Of a stretch of 64,000 nt of DNA, positions 9,003 through 17,850 are shown in pieces (the stretch's first letter is position 1; each line of letters opens with the position of its first letter). A model generated the notes under the pieces. It saw nothing but the letters and a program-made list of their open reading frames with translations. It ran no database searches and was not told the DNA's origin. The DNA is from Hydrogenovibrio sp. JE_KL2 (GTDB lineage Bacteria > Pseudomonadota > Gammaproteobacteria > Thiomicrospirales > Thiomicrospiraceae), in NCBI RefSeq assembly GCF_009296185.1, contig NZ_WBJR01000002.1, forward strand, positions 326,515 to 390,514, in the 5' to 3' direction. The position numbers and the translations under genes were made by a program.

Positions 9003-9917
9003 ATGACATTAACCGAACTTAAATATTGCGTTGAATTAGCCAAGACCAGACATTTCAGAAAAGCGTCTGAAAACTGCTATGTCAGTCAACCAACCCTAAG
9101 CGTTGCCATTAAGAAGTTAGAAGAAGAATTGAATGTCACCCTTTTTGAAAGAAGAAAGAATGACGTTATTCTGACGCCAATTGGTAAGCAAGTTATTGAA
9201 ATTGCTGAAAACATATTGAAGCAATCGCAAATGATTCAACAGATTGCGAAGGATGAATTCTCTGAAGTTTCTGAAGTGAACATCGGTGCTATCTATACGA
9301 TTGGCCCTTATTTACTCCCCAGTGTTATCAAACAACTTAACCAACATGCGCCTCAAGTTCGTTTAACGGTAGAAGAAAACTACACTCATGAATTAGCGAA
9401 AAAATTGCAATCGGGAGAATTGGATATCATCTTGGTAGCCGAACCTTTCGATGATAAGAATATTGAAAAAATAACCCTCTATGAAGAGCCATTCGTTGCA
9501 GCATTGCCGGTTCATCACAAAATGGCAATAGAATCAGAAATCGATTTAAAAAAAATTGAAGAAGATGTGGTTTTTTTATTGGGCGCCGGACATTGCTTTA
9601 GAGATCAAGTGCTTGAAGCCTACCCTAATTTAAACCACTCCGGTTATCAAAGCCATCCATTACAAAAAACATTGGAAGGCAGTTCATTAGAAACCATTCG
9701 CTACATGGTGGCTTCAGGAGCTGGATTAACCATTTTGCCCTGCACTGCAGCTCAAGAAAACAATAATGAATTATTGATTTATAAGCCACTTACTGCCCCT
9801 ACTCCCAAAAGAACGGTTATTATGGCTTGGCGAAAAAGTTTTCCTAGAACGAAATTACTCAAACTCTTCCAGGAACTTTTGTTGTCGATTCAGTTACCTT
9901 GCACGACCAAAAATTGA
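9003..9917 (+). CDS. LysR-family regulator, OxyR-like
   Basis: The 304-residue protein has an N-terminal winged helix with FRKASENCYVSQPTLSVAIKKLE, followed by an inducer domain. The segment GAGHCFRDQ contains a Cys at residue 198, which matches the peroxide-sensing Cys199 of E. coli OxyR. The resolving Cys208 equivalent, nine residues later, is Tyr. So it may respond to peroxide by a one-Cys mechanism, or sense something else. It is divergent from a nitroreductase gene and followed directly by an mlaA-like gene, whose start is only five bases after this stop. Confidence 0.85.
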   Translation: MTLTELKYCVELAKTRHFRKASENCYVSQPTLSVAIKKLEEELNVTLFERRKNDVILTPIGKQVIEIAENILKQSQMIQQIAKDEFSEVSEVNIGAIYTIGPYLLPSVIKQLNQHAPQVRLTVEENYTHELAKKLQSGELDIILVAEPFDDKNIEKITLYEEPFVAALPVHHKMAIESEIDLKKIEEDVVFLLGAGHCFRDQVLEAYPNLNHSGYQSHPLQKTLEGSSLETIRYMVASGAGLTILPCTAAQENNNELLIYKPLTAPTPKRTVIMAWRKSFPRTKLLKLFQELLLSIQLPCTTKN

Positions 9918-9922
9918 TATTT

Positions 9923-10645
9923 ATGAAGACATTATTTTTGAGTTTATTACTGTTATTTTCGGTATCGGCTTTTGCTGATCCCGGTTCACCGATGAATGAC
10001 AAAGATCCTTATGAATCCTATAACCGTGCCGTATTTGCTTTTAACATGGCATTTAATGATGCTGTCGGTATGCCGGTTGCGAATGCCTATCAGAATTATG
10101 TTCCATCTCCGGCACGAAAAGGCATCAGTAACTTTTTTCAAAATTTGAAAGAGCCGCTAAATGTGGTTAATGCTTTATTCCAGGGTAAACCAAAAGAAGC
10201 GCTCAGCAGTTTTATGAGATTCAGTATTAACAGTACTTTGGGGTTTGCCGGATTATTGGATATCGCAACTCCTGCCAAACTAAAATATCAACAAGAAGAC
10301 TTAGGTCAAACCCTTTATAAATGGGGTTTTTGGGATAAATCTTCTTTTATCATGGTGCCGATTTTGGGCTCTTATACCACGCGTGAATTGGTTGGTGGAT
10401 CAATTGATTCGGTTTATAACCCAACTTACCCTTATGTCATTCAGACAGATTTATCGGGTAGAGCACTACTGTTTGTCGGCAGTAAGTTTGTCGATTACAC
10501 CAAAGTTGTGAATCTAACAGGCGAAATGAAAAGTCAGCCGGACCCTTATATTTTTATGAGAGAGTCTTACATGCAATATCGAACCAATTTGATTTATGAC
10601 GGAAATCCGCCGCAACCAAAGCTGGATGATTTTGATTTTAATTAG
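9923..10645 (+). CDS. mlaA: MlaA/VacJ-family outer-membrane protein without a visible lipobox
   Basis: MlaA removes misplaced phospholipids from the outer leaflet of the outer membrane and passes them to the Mla system. The 240-residue protein has the family start DPYESYNRAVFAFN, the NxxEPLNVVNALFQGKPKEAL segment, and the GFWD...IMVPILGSYTTRE region. Family members are normally lipoproteins, but here the signal region ends in SAFADPGS with no Cys, so a plain signal peptide is predicted. A longer reading from 9899 overlaps the regulator gene and is unlikely. An RND efflux pair follows 54 bases on. Confidence 0.88.
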   Translation: MKTLFLSLLLLFSVSAFADPGSPMNDKDPYESYNRAVFAFNMAFNDAVGMPVANAYQNYVPSPARKGISNFFQNLKEPLNVVNALFQGKPKEALSSFMRFSINSTLGFAGLLDIATPAKLKYQQEDLGQTLYKWGFWDKSSFIMVPILGSYTTRELVGGSIDSVYNPTYPYVIQTDLSGRALLFVGSKFVDYTKVVNLTGEMKSQPDPYIFMRESYMQYRTNLIYDGNPPQPKLDDFDFN

Positions 10646-10699
10646 ATAAAATCGTATAAATACGCATAATAAACAATAAAAACCTTCGGAGATGTATTC

Positions 10700-11758
10700 A
10701 TGAATTTGCGTTTAATTTTTATTATGCTGACGGTAGCTTTTGGCGTAGCTGCCTGTAGTAGTGATTCCGAAGAAACGACGAAGGAAATTATCAGACCTGT
10801 TAAATATATTGAGGTTTCCGCGCCGAATAGCACAGGAGTAAGAGAGTTTCCTGGAACCTTACAAGCCAAAGATCGTGTTGATTTATCTTTTCAAGTGTCT
10901 GGAAAATTGACTAAATTACCGATTAAAGAAGGGCAACATCTTAAGAAAGGTGAGTTAATTGGTGCTTTGGATCCTCGAGATTTTCAAGCCAAATATGATT
11001 CTGCAGTTGCCGGTTTCAAAAATGCCAACGCCAATTATTTGAGAGGCAAAAGGCTCATTTCCAAAGAGTACATTTCACAATCTGATTTAGATAAACTTCA
11101 AGCACAAAAAGATCAAGCCGATGCCAATGTTCGTTTGGCCAAAAAGGCATTGGAAGACACTAAACTCTTAGCCCCCTTTTCAGGAACGGTTGCCAAACAA
11201 TACGTTAGAAACTTTACCGATATACAAGCGAAACAATCTATTATCAGCTTACAAAATAATGATGATTTAGAAATCGTTGTGTCTGTTCCAGAGCAAATCA
11301 TTGCGCAGAAAAAACATTCAGATGGACTAAAAATAGATGCGGTTATTTCGACTATACCGGATAAGAAATTTCCGTTAAAGGTCAATGAATTTGCGACAGA
11401 AGCCGACTCAGTCACCCGTACTTATAAAATTACTTTGGGAATTATCGATAAGGAAGGATTCAATCTCTTTCCAGGCATGACGGCGACAGTAGAGCTATCA
11501 GGTCCGACATTGTCAGGTGCAATATTATTACCGATTGATGCTGTATTCGCGGATCCTGAAGGCAGTCATCAACAATATGTTTGGGTGATTGATAAAGACA
11601 ATAAAGTTCATAAAAAACCAGTGGAAATCGGTGAATTAAAAGGCAGTTCTATTGAAGTTCTTAAGGGGATTACGGAAAAAGAGAAAATTGTCGTTGCCGG
11701 TGTGCATTACCTCACGGAAGGCCAACAGGTAAAACTACTTCTACCTCAGCAGCAGTGA
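10700..11758 (+). CDS. RND efflux periplasmic adaptor (membrane fusion lipoprotein)
   Basis: A 352-residue HlyD/AcrA-type adaptor. The signal peptide ends in VAAC, a lipobox with Cys19. Then come the two lipoyl half-motifs (near VDLSFQVSGKL and APFSGTVAKQY), an alpha-helical hairpin between them (about residues 85-145), and beta-barrel and proximal domains. It links the inner-membrane pump encoded next (ATG ten bases beyond the stop) to an outer-membrane channel that is not encoded nearby. An AAACCTTCGGAG leader gives a good ribosome site. Confidence 0.92.
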   Translation: MNLRLIFIMLTVAFGVAACSSDSEETTKEIIRPVKYIEVSAPNSTGVREFPGTLQAKDRVDLSFQVSGKLTKLPIKEGQHLKKGELIGALDPRDFQAKYDSAVAGFKNANANYLRGKRLISKEYISQSDLDKLQAQKDQADANVRLAKKALEDTKLLAPFSGTVAKQYVRNFTDIQAKQSIISLQNNDDLEIVVSVPEQIIAQKKHSDGLKIDAVISTIPDKKFPLKVNEFATEADSVTRTYKITLGIIDKEGFNLFPGMTATVELSGPTLSGAILLPIDAVFADPEGSHQQYVWVIDKDNKVHKKPVEIGELKGSSIEVLKGITEKEKIVVAGVHYLTEGQQVKLLLPQQQ

Positions 11759-11768
11759 GGTGCGCGCC

Positions 11769-14700
11769 ATGAATATTGCTGAATACGCCATTAAGAAACG
11801 CACAGTCACCTTAATTTTCACTTTGTTTGTTATTGTTGCCGGTTATTTTTCCTATGAAAATTTAGGACGCCTCGAAGATCCTGAGTTTACGGTTAAGGAT
11901 GCCTTGATTATTACTTATTATCCGGGCGCTAGCGCACAGGAAGTGGCAGAAGAGGTTTCCGACAAAATCGAAACCAAGATACAAGAGTTAGGGGAAGTAA
12001 AAGAAGTCCAAGCACTCAATAAACGCGGCACTTCAGTTATTACCGTCACCATGAAAAACAAATACGGTAAGAAGGATTTACCGCTTATTTGGCAAAAACT
12101 TCGTTCGAAGATTGATGATGTCATCCCACAACTCCCTCCAGGTGTTTCCAAACCTATCATTAATGATGATTTTGGAGATGTTTACGGCACGCTTTATGCA
12201 GTGACTGGTGAAGGTTTCAGTTATAAAGAACTGTATGACTATGCCAAATTTCTCAGGAAACAACTGCTACTAGTCAAAGATGTCGCCAAAATCGATATTC
12301 AAGGCCAACAGCCAGAAATTATTTACATTGAGTTGAATCGAGACAAGATTGCGACTTTAGGCATTGGTCTAGATGAAATTTTCGACAGTTTAAACAACAA
12401 AAATACACTGATTCCTGCCGGGAAAGTCAAAGTTGGACCCGATTACATCACCATTAATCCAACGGGTAAAGTGGACGCGGTCAACGATATCAAGAATTTA
12501 GTGATTGAATCCAAAGACCATGACAACAAATCTTCACGACTGATCTATTTGAAAGATATTGCCAAGGTCTATCGAGGCTATCAGGAACCTGCCAGTAAAT
12601 ACATTGAATTTAACGGTGTCAAAGCCGTTACTTTGGGTATATCCACGGTTCAAGGTGGTAATGTCGTTAAAATGGGTGAAGCAGTAGAAGCCAAGCTACA
12701 CCAACTACAAGCCGAAATTCCTGTGGGGATAGAGCTGCACCCTATTTCATTGCAATCGGATCGTGTAACCGCCTCTATCAACGCCTTTATGGTGAATTTG
12801 ATGGAAGCGGTGGTCATTGTTATTGCTGTTCTGATGATTTTTATGGGGTTCCGTAGTGCCAGTATTATCGGTACCGCATTGTTCGTTACGGTTATGGCAA
12901 CGTTTATCATCATGAAAATGCAAGGCATTATGCTTGAGCGCATTTCTTTAGGGGCGTTAATCATTGCGTTAGGAATGTTGGTGGATAATGCCATCGTTGT
13001 CATTGATGGCATGTTGGTTCGTATTCAAAAAGGCATGGATAGAGTCAAAGCCGCCGGTGAAGTGGTTTCTCAAAGTTTTTGGCCATTATTGGGCGCAACG
13101 GTTATTGCCGTATTAGCATTTGGTGCCATAGGTTTATCGCAAGACAGTACAGGAGAATATACCCGTTCACTGTTCTATGTCATTTTCTATTCGTTGCTGT
13201 TGAGTTGGTTGGTGGCAATCACAGTGGTGCCTTTATTGGGTGTGATGTTCATCAAAGTGAAAGCAGGTGAAGAAAATAAAGATCCATTTGATAATAAGTT
13301 TTATCATGGATTAAAGTCCATTTTGGTTGTTCTTATTCGAAGACGTTGGATGACTGTCATGGTCATGATTGGTTTGTTGGCTTTGTCTTTCCTAGCATTT
13401 AGTAATTTAAAGAGCAGTTTCTTTCCTTCTTCGACACGTGACCAGTTTATGTTTCACCTTTACTTTGCTGAAGATACCGATATCAGTCAGGTAAAGAAAA
13501 TCACTGATCAAATCGAAAAAGTGATTAAAAAAGACAATAAAGTTAAAGATGTCACCAGTTTCATTGACAGTGGTGCGCCAAGATTTCTACTGACTTATAC
13601 CCCGGAAAAAGATCCTTCAGGTTATGGATTCTTGGTCATTACCGTTAAGGATTACCATGATATTCCAGAGTTAATGGCGAAGTTCCGACAGTATGTGATA
13701 GATCATTATCCGTCCGTACTGCCGAGACCTGAAAAATTTGCATTAGGTCCAACCAATCCAGCGGTAGAAGCGGTTGTTTATGGACCGAATCCTGATGTAT
13801 TGCGTCATATTGGCGAAGAAATCAAAACCATTATGCGTGAAAAAGGGGGAACAGCGATACGTACTGAGTGGCGAGAAAGGGTCAAAGAAGTGGTTCCTAT
13901 TTTTGATGAAGCACGTGCCAGTGAAGTCGGTGTGACTCGAGAAGACTTCAACAAGAGTTTAGATTTGAATTTCGACGGACTGACGGTAGGTTATTACCGT
14001 GAACAGGACGAAATGATTCCAATGGTAACGCGTGCTTCCGCACAAGATCGTTTGGATGTCAGCCAGATCAATAATATTCAGGTCTGGTCAAGTGGTGCGC
14101 GTAAATATGTGCCAATCAACCAAGTCATTAAGAAAATCGAAGTGAAATTCGTCGATGCAGCCTCCCACACCAAAAACCGTATGAGAAAATTCAAGGTGAT
14201 GTGTGATCCGGCAATCGGCGCGTTGAAAAGCTCCATTTTCGAGAAAGTAAAAGCGCCGATAGAGGCCTTGAAGTTGCCGGATGGTTATCGACTGGAATGG
14301 GAAGGGGAATACAAGTCTTCCAATGACGCAAAAGAGAGTTTGATGGCGTCTATTCCAATGTTTGTGGTGATGATGGTGTTGATTGTTGTCATGTTGTTTA
14401 ACTCTGTCAAAGAACCCATCATTATCTGGCTAACGGTTCCGTTGGCGCTGGTAGGGGTTGGGTTTGGACTTTATACTGCCGATAAGCCATTTGATTTTAT
14501 GGCATTGCTTGGTTTCCTCAGTTTGACGGGAATGTTGATTAAGAATTCGATTGTTTTGATCGATGAAATCAATTTGGAGTTATCAAACGGAAGAGAGAAA
14601 TTTGATGCAGTGATTCATTCCGTTCTTTCCCGAACCCGTCCAGTCAGTATGGGTGCATTAACGACCGTATTGGGTATGATTCCGCTATTGACGGATGCTT

Positions 14701-14831
14701 TCTTTGTGGCGATGGCCGTGGCAATTATGGCTGGTTTGGCATTTGCGACCGTATTGACACTACTGTTTGTGCCGGTGCTTTATGCGATATTCCATAAAAT
14801 CCAAGTGCCGGAAAATGTTGGTAAAGGTTGA
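11769..14831 (+). CDS. RND-family efflux permease
   Basis: A 1020-residue inner-membrane proton-driven pump with twelve predicted helices in two repeats: one at about 10-30, a large periplasmic loop, helices at about 335-500, then the second half. The helix-4 motif GMLVDNAIVVIDGM keeps one of the two acidic proton-relay residues of AcrB and has Asn at the other place, a common variant outside the AcrB group. The start at the ATG of MNIAEYAIKK is favoured over an upstream GTG. Substrate is unknown. The stop codon lies two bases before a copy of the 19-bp motif. Confidence 0.92.
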   Translation: MNIAEYAIKKRTVTLIFTLFVIVAGYFSYENLGRLEDPEFTVKDALIITYYPGASAQEVAEEVSDKIETKIQELGEVKEVQALNKRGTSVITVTMKNKYGKKDLPLIWQKLRSKIDDVIPQLPPGVSKPIINDDFGDVYGTLYAVTGEGFSYKELYDYAKFLRKQLLLVKDVAKIDIQGQQPEIIYIELNRDKIATLGIGLDEIFDSLNNKNTLIPAGKVKVGPDYITINPTGKVDAVNDIKNLVIESKDHDNKSSRLIYLKDIAKVYRGYQEPASKYIEFNGVKAVTLGISTVQGGNVVKMGEAVEAKLHQLQAEIPVGIELHPISLQSDRVTASINAFMVNLMEAVVIVIAVLMIFMGFRSASIIGTALFVTVMATFIIMKMQGIMLERISLGALIIALGMLVDNAIVVIDGMLVRIQKGMDRVKAAGEVVSQSFWPLLGATVIAVLAFGAIGLSQDSTGEYTRSLFYVIFYSLLLSWLVAITVVPLLGVMFIKVKAGEENKDPFDNKFYHGLKSILVVLIRRRWMTVMVMIGLLALSFLAFSNLKSSFFPSSTRDQFMFHLYFAEDTDISQVKKITDQIEKVIKKDNKVKDVTSFIDSGAPRFLLTYTPEKDPSGYGFLVITVKDYHDIPELMAKFRQYVIDHYPSVLPRPEKFALGPTNPAVEAVVYGPNPDVLRHIGEEIKTIMREKGGTAIRTEWRERVKEVVPIFDEARASEVGVTREDFNKSLDLNFDGLTVGYYREQDEMIPMVTRASAQDRLDVSQINNIQVWSSGARKYVPINQVIKKIEVKFVDAASHTKNRMRKFKVMCDPAIGALKSSIFEKVKAPIEALKLPDGYRLEWEGEYKSSNDAKESLMASIPMFVVMMVLIVVMLFNSVKEPIIIWLTVPLALVGVGFGLYTADKPFDFMALLGFLSLTGMLIKNSIVLIDEINLELSNGREKFDAVIHSVLSRTRPVSMGALTTVLGMIPLLTDAFFVAMAVAIMAGLAFATVLTLLFVPVLYAIFHKIQVPENVGKG

Positions 14832-14832
14832 T

Positions 14833-14851
14833 AAAATCTACCAGGTTGGGG
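14833..14851 (+). repeat. Dispersed 19-bp motif, copy 2 (intergenic)
   Basis: AAAATCTACCAGGTTGGGG, one mismatch to the consensus (A for G at position 9). It begins one base after the RND permease stop, in the 3' untranslated position. Confidence 0.85.
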
Positions 14852-14975
14852 TCAATTGAAAATTCCCTTATATTAATGATGTTTATCAATAAAACGACAA
14901 GAATTTATTGGTAGCGGTTAATGCGGTTAACTACACTATGTTGAATATTACAGTTGAAAATAGTCATTGTTTAAA

Positions 14976-17594
14976 ATGGATTTAAAAAAACCGAGCATTC
15001 GAAAAATCATCTTGCTAGGCGCTCTAGCAGCGTCTTTATTGATTTTTGTTGGCTCTTATTACTTTTCTTCAAAGCTTTTTGAAAACTCGATTATCCAAAA
15101 TAATCATCGTACGGCAGAGACTTTTTCCAGACTGACTTTTGACAACATGTATCAAATCATGAGTGAAGGTTGGACCAGAAAGCAGCTGAATGAATTCCTT
15201 GAAAAGACCCAAAAGACCTATGAATTATCCGATATCAATATCGATATTTTTCGAGGGCAAGTGGTCAGTAAGCAGTTCGGTGCCATTCCACAAACACAGT
15301 CGCTTTCACCAGATTTCAAAGCGCGTTTGGATCAGGTTTTCTTAAACAAAGAACCATTGTCGACTAGCCAAAATACTGTTTTGGACAGCTTGTTTCCGCT
15401 TAAAGCAGAGCAGAAATGTTTGATGTGTCATACCCAGGCAAAAGTAGGGGACGTTTTAGGGGTGATGCATTTTCGTCAGAATATGTCTCACACGCTATCA
15501 GAAGCCAATCAGCGTTTCTTGTTATTCTTCCTTTTCTTGTTGCCATTACCGATTATCGTTGCCTATTTAATCAGTTTGAAATTGAACAATTTCTTAGAAA
15601 AAGTCATTGATTCCCTCCGTACAAAAGTCGAAAACATTCATAAAGTTAGAGACTTGAAACATATCCAGTCCGCCGACATATTTTATGAGTTTAAAGAGCT
15701 TGAAAGGTTGGGTTCTGAGTTTGAAAAACTCTCGGAAAAACTTCAAACGGTTGCTGTTGATAGGGATATTCTCGAATTTGAAATCAAATTGCTCGATAAA
15801 TTCATTATCACTTCAGAAGTGGTTCGCGATTGGAAAGAACATGTAAATCAATTGATTATTGAAATCACCAAAATATTGCCGATTTATGGGCTATTTGTGG
15901 TGTTTAGAACAGATGATGAAGAACGTTTCGGCATGGAAATTTTCTGGGCAGGTAAGCCTTCAGAAGAGATGAAGAAGCATTTTGAAAAAATTGCTGAATC
16001 ACAAATTTTGGAACACCCGATTCTGAAATTGAATCCGCAAATAGATATCCACCACAGTATTTCCAATGATGAAATTACTTTGGATGCTATTCAAGAAGAT
16101 ATTGAAACTCAAGCGAAAAGCTTGATTCTTGAAAAGCCTCGTATTGGCGGGGTTGTGGGTATTGGTGTGCAGGCAGTTAGTCAAGATTTAACCCGTACTA
16201 TCGTGATTGAAAGTATTTTGACGACCTTAATCAATGTTGTCGGATCAATCAAAGCCATCAACAAATATACTCATGATTTGGAATATTACGCCACGCGGGA
16301 TCCTTTGACGAATTTGTACAACCGCCGCGTTTTCCACGAATTGTTGGACTACGAAATGCAACGTGCCGATCGTAATAACTATCACTTTTCGTTGATGATG
16401 ATTGACTGTGATAACTTCAAACTTATCAATGACCGTTATGGTCATGCATTTGGTGATCAGATGCTTCAGGCTTTGGCTTACAAAGTTGAAGAAGCACTTA
16501 GAAATGAGGATATGTTCAGTCGATACGGCGGTGACGAGTTCTGTGTACTCTTACCGGAAACCGATATTGAGCAAGCGCATTTGATTGCCCAACGCGTGAT
16601 GGATGAAATTCATCATATCGAAGAAATTGATCCCAGTGGCGAGCGTGTTTACCTGACCTGTTCGATCGGTCTAGCGAACTATCCTGAGCACGCCGATAAC
16701 GCCAAGGATTTATTTATCGTTTCCGATAATATGATGTACAAGGGCAAACGCAACGGTAAAAACCAATTCTGCTTCCCAGATGAAAATGAGCTGGCGGATC
16801 TTTATCGAAGCAACACCGAAAAAAGTGCGTTCATCATGCAGTCCTTGGCGGATGAAGATTGTATCGAGCCGCATTTCCAACCGATTTTATCTTTTGCTAA
16901 CCAAGATGGCGGTATTCAGGTTCATGAATTGTTGATGCGTATTCGTAAGGACGACGAATTGGTTTCGGCAAGTGAATTCATCGATATTGCCGAAGGCATG
17001 GGGGTCGTGCATCAACTGGATTACTTGTTGATTAAGAAAGCCTTTATCAAGATGCAGGAGCAAAATTATCAAGGGTTGATGTTCATTAATATTTCCCCTC
17101 GTGCGCTGATATTGAACGAATTCATCAACAAGGTGAAAGAATTGGCTAAGGAGTTTCAGATTGCACCGAATCGTATCGTGCTGGAGATTACCGAGCGTGA
17201 AACGGTGAGAAACATCAGCCTATTGGAAAAATTCGTAAGAGAGCTGAAATTTGAAGGGTTCATGTTTGCTATTGACGATTTTGGTTCCGGGTTTTCGTCT
17301 TTCCATTATCTGAAGCGTTTCCCAATCGATTATTTGAAGATCGAAGGGGAGTTTATCAGCAATATGTTGAATGACCGAATTGACTTCGCCTTTGTGGAAA
17401 GTGCGGTAACGCTTGCCAGATCGGTAGGTATTGAGACGGTTGCCGAATTCATCGAGTCTGAAGAAGTGCTCAAGGCCGTTAAAGCCTTCGGTATCACGAT
17501 GGCGCAAGGGTATTTTATTGGTAAAGCCGAGCCGGAATTCTTAACGGAAGTTCCCGAAAGAGTTCAATCCGCTTTGGCATCCGACACCCTTTAG
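14976..17594 (+). CDS. GGDEF-EAL protein with periplasmic haem-c sensor domain
   Basis: The 872-residue protein has a membrane helix near residues 12-32, a periplasmic domain carrying CLMCH (C148, C151, H152), a second helix near 180-200, a GAF-like middle region, a GGDEF domain (RYGGDEF near 517) and a C-terminal EAL domain. The CxxCH in a two-helix sensor resembles haem-c Tll0287/DUF3365 domains. GGDEF is intact. In EAL the signature reads ELL but the metal-binding Glu is kept, as are NIS, ITE, DDFGSGFSS, K-I-E-G and AEFIE, so both synthesis and breakdown of c-di-GMP are possible. The ATG lacks a good ribosome site. Tandem GCGGTTAA repeats at 14914 and 14923 lie upstream. Confidence 0.85.
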   Translation: MDLKKPSIRKIILLGALAASLLIFVGSYYFSSKLFENSIIQNNHRTAETFSRLTFDNMYQIMSEGWTRKQLNEFLEKTQKTYELSDINIDIFRGQVVSKQFGAIPQTQSLSPDFKARLDQVFLNKEPLSTSQNTVLDSLFPLKAEQKCLMCHTQAKVGDVLGVMHFRQNMSHTLSEANQRFLLFFLFLLPLPIIVAYLISLKLNNFLEKVIDSLRTKVENIHKVRDLKHIQSADIFYEFKELERLGSEFEKLSEKLQTVAVDRDILEFEIKLLDKFIITSEVVRDWKEHVNQLIIEITKILPIYGLFVVFRTDDEERFGMEIFWAGKPSEEMKKHFEKIAESQILEHPILKLNPQIDIHHSISNDEITLDAIQEDIETQAKSLILEKPRIGGVVGIGVQAVSQDLTRTIVIESILTTLINVVGSIKAINKYTHDLEYYATRDPLTNLYNRRVFHELLDYEMQRADRNNYHFSLMMIDCDNFKLINDRYGHAFGDQMLQALAYKVEEALRNEDMFSRYGGDEFCVLLPETDIEQAHLIAQRVMDEIHHIEEIDPSGERVYLTCSIGLANYPEHADNAKDLFIVSDNMMYKGKRNGKNQFCFPDENELADLYRSNTEKSAFIMQSLADEDCIEPHFQPILSFANQDGGIQVHELLMRIRKDDELVSASEFIDIAEGMGVVHQLDYLLIKKAFIKMQEQNYQGLMFINISPRALILNEFINKVKELAKEFQIAPNRIVLEITERETVRNISLLEKFVRELKFEGFMFAIDDFGSGFSSFHYLKRFPIDYLKIEGEFISNMLNDRIDFAFVESAVTLARSVGIETVAEFIESEEVLKAVKAFGITMAQGYFIGKAEPEFLTEVPERVQSALASDTL

Positions 17595-17839
17595 TAGGCC
17601 TGTTTATAACCTAGCTGACGCATACAGTCTTCATAGGAAATAGCGCCCATTTCGCCCTTGTAGATGTTCATTTTCGACACGCCATTACGGTCATTCCATG
17701 CGCCGGTGGCTTCACCTTTGCAATAAAGCATATCGTTTCTGAATGAATCATTGGTTTGACCAGGGGCTTTGATGAACTGCTGGTTGTGTGCACAACCGCC
17801 GAGAACCAGCAGGCCAGCGACTATCCATAACTTTTTCAT
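17591..17839 (-). CDS. Small putative lipoprotein
   Basis: An 82-residue protein with a signal peptide ending in LGGC (Cys16), a lipobox. The mature part of 66 residues has two further Cys, one in LYCKGEA and one in YEDCMRQLGY, which could form a disulfide. The pattern with a C-terminal CMRQLGY segment is shared by several small envelope lipoproteins of unknown role. Its stop overlaps the convergent GGDEF-EAL gene by four bases. It lies 11 bases after the Na/Pi cotransporter start codon's upstream partner on the same strand, so the two are likely cotranscribed. Confidence 0.75.
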   Translation of the reverse strand: MKKLWIVAGLLVLGGCAHNQQFIKAPGQTNDSFRNDMLYCKGEATGAWNDRNGVSKMNIYKGEMGAISYEDCMRQLGYKQAY

Positions 17840-17850
17840 ATAAGATCCTT

